Source of the DNA: JACPLA01 sp035291905
GTDB lineage: Bacteria; Bacteroidota; Ignavibacteria; UBA10030
Direction: 5' to 3'
Assembly (NCBI GenBank): GCA_035291905.1
Contig: DATDRF010000279.1
Location: 1 to 8,241, forward strand
DNA: 8,241 nucleotides
Both the position numbers and the translations under genes were made by a program. The notes under the pieces were generated by a model. It saw only the letters and a list, made by a program, of their open reading frames with translations. It was not told where the DNA came from and did no database searches. Shown piece after piece: positions 5,677 to 8,241 of this stretch (positions are counted from its first letter, which is position 1; each line of letters begins with the position of its first letter).

Positions 5677-7908
5677 ATGACGTCAAAACGCCTCATACGG
5701 TCTCTTCTTGTCGCCTCGACGGTCGCTCTCGCTTGCGTTGCCGCTCGTGCGCAAACATCGTCCATCCACGGAATCGTTTCTGACAGTCTCACCCGTGAAC
5801 GAATACCGTATGCGAACGTCATCCTTGCCGAGTTGAATCGGGGAACAGCTGCAAACGCGGAGGGTTTCTATCTTATCCCGAATCTCAATGCCGGGACGTA
5901 TGAACTCTCCGTGAGCTCGGTCGGGTATCGCAAGAAGATACAGACGATCATAGTCCCCGCCGGGCAAAGCGTGGATATACCGATTCGCCTTGTGCCGCAG
6001 GCGATCGAGACCGAAGAGATCGTGGTCAGCGGAACGCGGGGGGGGCGGCTTTCCGAAATCGGCACGAGCATTCACATAATGACCCCCAAGGAAATAACGA
6101 TCGCCCCGGTGACCGCTCAGGGAGATGTCCTGCAATCCCTGCAAATGCTTCCCGGGTTTGTCTCCACCAGCGATGTAAGTTCCCGCTTCTTTGTTCGCGG
6201 CGGGGCGGGAGACCAGAACCTTGTTCTTCTCGACGGAATGAAGATCTACAGTCCGTTCCATGCCCTGGGTGTGTTCAGTGTTTTTGATCCCGATATTATC
6301 AAGTCGGTGGAAGTGTACACAGGCGCGTTTCCGGCGGAATTCGGCGGCCGACTCTCTTCGATCGTCAACATCAATTCAAAGGAACCGCGGCTTGACCGAT
6401 ATTCTGCAAAAGCTCATGTGAATTCTCTTTCCTCGAAATTTGAACTGCAAGGACCTGTTTCAAAGGGGATTTCATGGATGGCAAACGGCAGGAAGTCGCT
6501 CTTTGCACAGACATTCAAGAGAATCGTGAGAGATGATGTGCCCCTCTCGTTCTACGATTTGTACGTAAAGGGTACGGCTCAGCCGGGGGGGAATATGAAG
6601 ATTGACGTCGCGTATCTCACGGCCGTCGACGACCTTAACTATACGAACCCGCTTAACCCGGATTATCTCTGGCAGGGGAAGGCGTTCTCTGCATCCGTCT
6701 CGGACCTCCTCGGGAACAAGGTGTTCATCCGAATCAACGCATACTACACGGCGTTCACCGCAGAGCGGGTGAGCGACCCTTTCCTGAATCAACCGCCGAC
6801 GTCAACGTCGATCAAAGATAACGGCCTACGCGTGAGTGCCACTGCCTATGTGGGCACCGATGATCTTGTTCAATTCGGATTCGAATCAAGCTTTCCAGCC
6901 CTTGAATATCAGCTGGTGAACACGGTGGGAACACCTCTCACGCTCAAGGAGACGATCCCGTCAATCTACCTCTGGGCGCAATATCAGGGTAAGGCCGGCG
7001 ATTTCCAGTACACCGTCGGATTCCACAGCGAACTGACCGACCTCTATTACAGGGGGAATGGCGAGGGAATATTTCAGCCTCGTATCAGCGTGAGCTATCT
7101 CTACGCCGGAAACTGGAGGTTGAAGATGTCATACGGCCATGTTCGGCAGTCGGTGATGACCGTGAGCAACGAAGACGACATCGTACCCGCATTTGAAGGG
7201 TGGATCGCAATACCGGCGAAACTTCCTGCTCAAACCGCCGACCATTTTGTCGCAGGAATTGAGGGAAACCTCTCCGAAAACATCTCCCTCACCGCGGAGG
7301 CCTACTACAAATATTATGGAACGTTGCTGGCCTACAACCGGGGAAAAATTGATGCGGCCGATCCCGATTATTTTCCGGGGACTGGCAGATCGTACGGCAC
7401 GGAAATTCTTCTCAGGGCAAAGTATATGTTCATCGATTTTTACGGAGCGTACACCCTCAGTTGGGCCAGACTGAATAACAAGGGATTGTCGTACTATCCG
7501 CGCTATGACCGCCGGCACCATCTCAACGGACTGGTCTCTGCCGAACTGCTGAAGAGTTTCAATGTCTCGCTTCGTTGGGAGTATGGCTCGGGATTCCCTT
7601 ACACGCCTACAATCGGTTTCTTTGATCGGCTGATGCTTCATACTCCAATCCCGGCCGATTTCGAATATGAAGCGGGGGATCCATATACCCTTTTGGGAGC
7701 AAAGAACGCGGGGCGCCTGCCTCCCTACCATCGGCTCGATTTGAGCCTTACATACCACGTCACCTTCTGGGGCATTCAAGCCTCAGCTGGAGTGAACCTC
7801 ATCAATCTCTACAGCAGCAAGAACATGTTCTACTATGACCGGACCACCGGCAGCCGTGTGAACATGATCCCGTTTTTCCCCTCGGTCGGACTTACGCTGG
7901 AGTATTGA
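5677..7908 (+). CDS. TonB-dependent outer-membrane receptor with carboxypeptidase-regulatory-like N-terminal domain
   Basis: This is a 743-residue outer-membrane transporter driven by TonB. A Sec signal peptide (K4, R5, R8, hydrophobic 10-23) should be cut at ARA|Q after residue 25. Residues 28-107 form a carboxypeptidase D regulatory-like beta-sandwich (IHGIVSDSLTRERIPYANV, GFYLIPNLNAGTYELSVSSVGY). EEIVVSGTR at 113-121 is in the place of a TonB box. The plug (about 135-235) contains DVLQSLQMLPG, RFFVRGGAGDQNLVLLDG and the strand ending SIVNI. The rest (about 240-743) is a 22-strand-type barrel with frequent aromatic residues, ending in GLTLEY, the terminal aromatic recognised by the BAM machinery. 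No STN domain is present and it is shorter than typical SusC. The ATG is two bases after the propeller stop; an open frame extends back to 5581 within that gene and is ignored. Ligand unknown. Confidence 0.95.
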   Translation: MTSKRLIRSLLVASTVALACVAARAQTSSIHGIVSDSLTRERIPYANVILAELNRGTAANAEGFYLIPNLNAGTYELSVSSVGYRKKIQTIIVPAGQSVDIPIRLVPQAIETEEIVVSGTRGGRLSEIGTSIHIMTPKEITIAPVTAQGDVLQSLQMLPGFVSTSDVSSRFFVRGGAGDQNLVLLDGMKIYSPFHALGVFSVFDPDIIKSVEVYTGAFPAEFGGRLSSIVNINSKEPRLDRYSAKAHVNSLSSKFELQGPVSKGISWMANGRKSLFAQTFKRIVRDDVPLSFYDLYVKGTAQPGGNMKIDVAYLTAVDDLNYTNPLNPDYLWQGKAFSASVSDLLGNKVFIRINAYYTAFTAERVSDPFLNQPPTSTSIKDNGLRVSATAYVGTDDLVQFGFESSFPALEYQLVNTVGTPLTLKETIPSIYLWAQYQGKAGDFQYTVGFHSELTDLYYRGNGEGIFQPRISVSYLYAGNWRLKMSYGHVRQSVMTVSNEDDIVPAFEGWIAIPAKLPAQTADHFVAGIEGNLSENISLTAEAYYKYYGTLLAYNRGKIDAADPDYFPGTGRSYGTEILLRAKYMFIDFYGAYTLSWARLNNKGLSYYPRYDRRHHLNGLVSAELLKSFNVSLRWEYGSGFPYTPTIGFFDRLMLHTPIPADFEYEAGDPYTLLGAKNAGRLPPYHRLDLSLTYHVTFWGIQASAGVNLINLYSSKNMFYYDRTTGSRVNMIPFFPSVGLTLEY

Positions 7909-7923
7909 CCGCGTTCGTTGTAG

Positions 7924-8038
7924 CAATCCTGGGATTGAGCAACGGTCGAGGGCTTGTAGGCGTTCGTTTCTGACGGACGCGGGAAGATCGGCTCCTCTGG
8001 CATGTGTTCCACGCCATCGGTTGAAAACCCTGCCTGCG
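7924..8038. repeat. Direct repeat, copy 1 (core 7931-8038)
   Basis: The 108 bases at 7931-8038 match 8134-8241 at 105 positions; the differences are at 7944 (g/a), 7947 (c/t) and 8021 (t/c). The offset is 203 bases. It begins with a short caatcc/ggattg hairpin (7924-7937) 16 bases after the receptor stop. A second stem of gcgttcgt with acggacgc (7960-7967 and 7973-7980, one G-T pair) is inside. I do not recognise the sequence. On the minus strand it reads an open peptide containing VEHMPEEPIFPRPSE and NAYKPSTVAQS. Confidence 0.95.
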
Positions 8039-8091
8039 TTCCGACCATTTCGATTGCGACGAAGCTTATCGCATTCACTTCGGCAGGCAGG
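8029..8091. repeat. Inverted repeat between the two direct-repeat copies
   Basis: The arms cctgcctgc (8029-8037) and gcaggcagg (8083-8091) match perfectly over 9 bp around a 45-base centre. The left arm is the last part of repeat copy 1. The stretch after it reads gttccgacc, recalling the cattccgacct arm of the hairpin at 1509-1519. This suggests that the spacer of the direct repeat is itself built of the same kind of hairpin modules. No coding function is evident. Confidence 0.6.
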
Positions 8092-8119
8092 CGACGGCTA
8101 ACAGGCCCGCAGCGGACCA

Positions 8120-8241
8120 CAATCCCGCTTTGCGGGATTGAGCAACAGTTGAGGGCTTGTAGGCGTTCGTTTCTGACGGACGCGGGAAGATCGGCTCCTC
8201 TGGCATGTGTTCCACGCCATCGGCTGAAAACCCTGCCTGCG
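8120..8241. repeat. Direct repeat, copy 2 (core 8134-8241), truncated by the window end
   Basis: This is the second copy of the 108-bp core. It is preceded by a perfect hairpin, caatcccgc (8120-8128) with gcgggattg (8132-8140) around a ttt loop; in copy 1 the same site has collapsed to a 6-bp stem and is 7 bases shorter. The match continues to the last base of the window, so the true repeat may be longer and more copies may follow. On the minus strand 8241 to 8075 is one open frame ending in TGA, but it has no recognisable product. Confidence 0.95.

Noticed and set aside
7129..7779. A 216-codon open frame on the minus strand inside the receptor gene.
   Set aside because: It lies wholly inside a convincing receptor with clear plug and barrel features; its translation shows no recognisable motif or signal and is best explained as a shadow frame.
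7833..8120. A 95-residue minus-strand open frame overlapping the end of the receptor gene and repeat copy 1 as a real gene.
   Set aside because: It runs into the receptor coding sequence and its ends do not coincide with the repeat; only the part inside the repeat is worth attention, reported as a finding.
7931..8241. CRISPR array.
   Set aside because: Repeat units of 108 bp with a 95-bp spacer, and only two copies, do not fit CRISPR geometry; no cas genes are present.

Overview
The window appears to be chromosomal DNA of a Gram-negative bacterium of the Fibrobacterota-Chlorobiota-Bacteroidota (FCB) group. Three things point there: a C-terminal type IX secretion (T9SS) sorting domain with the NYPNPFNP motif, a TonB-dependent receptor carrying an N-terminal carboxypeptidase-regulatory-like domain, and a DUF4249-like lipoprotein. 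The NYPNPFNP version of the sorting domain is most familiar to me from Ignavibacteria-, Kapabacteria- and Kryptonia-like lineages, but the sequence does not settle the phylum. Few genes show a clear Shine-Dalgarno sequence, which fits that group. All five confident genes are on the + strand.

Layout. Positions 1-263 are non-coding and hold a nested inverted-repeat element (about 121-260) running up to the first gene. Positions 264-1466 encode a membrane-anchored calcineurin-like metallophosphoesterase. A 61-bp gap almost filled by a strong hairpin (1472-1519) separates it from a TauE/SafE (TSUP) family membrane transporter at 1528-2283. A 152-bp gap with a hairpin just after the transporter stop then leads to a tightly packed three-gene cluster: a lipoprotein (2436-3413), a large secreted beta-propeller protein with a T9SS sorting domain (3422-5674), and a TonB-dependent outer-membrane receptor (5677-7908). 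The last 333 bases are intergenic-looking and carry two 97% identical copies of a 108-bp sequence at a 203-bp period; the second copy runs off the window.

How the genes may work together. The three clustered genes have 8-bp and 2-bp gaps and should be co-transcribed. Their products are all predicted to lie in or on the outer membrane. DUF4249-type lipoproteins commonly sit beside TonB-dependent receptors, so the lipoprotein and receptor may form a capture/uptake pair. The propeller protein would be exported by the T9SS and would sit on or leave the cell surface. The substrate cannot be read from the sequence. The phosphoesterase and transporter look like unrelated housekeeping or accessory genes.

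Most notable: (1) the propeller protein has nine blade motifs at an exact 41-residue period, then four irregular ones and a degenerate one, which fits two seven-bladed propellers; (2) a four-copy heptanucleotide repeat lies inside the coding sequence of its sorting domain, where loss or gain of a unit would shift the frame; (3) an unrecognised 203-bp-period repeat lies at the right edge, and its minus strand reads the same open peptide in both copies; (4) a family of intergenic hairpins shares the AGGTCGG core, one of which contains the apparent upstream start codons of the phosphoesterase.
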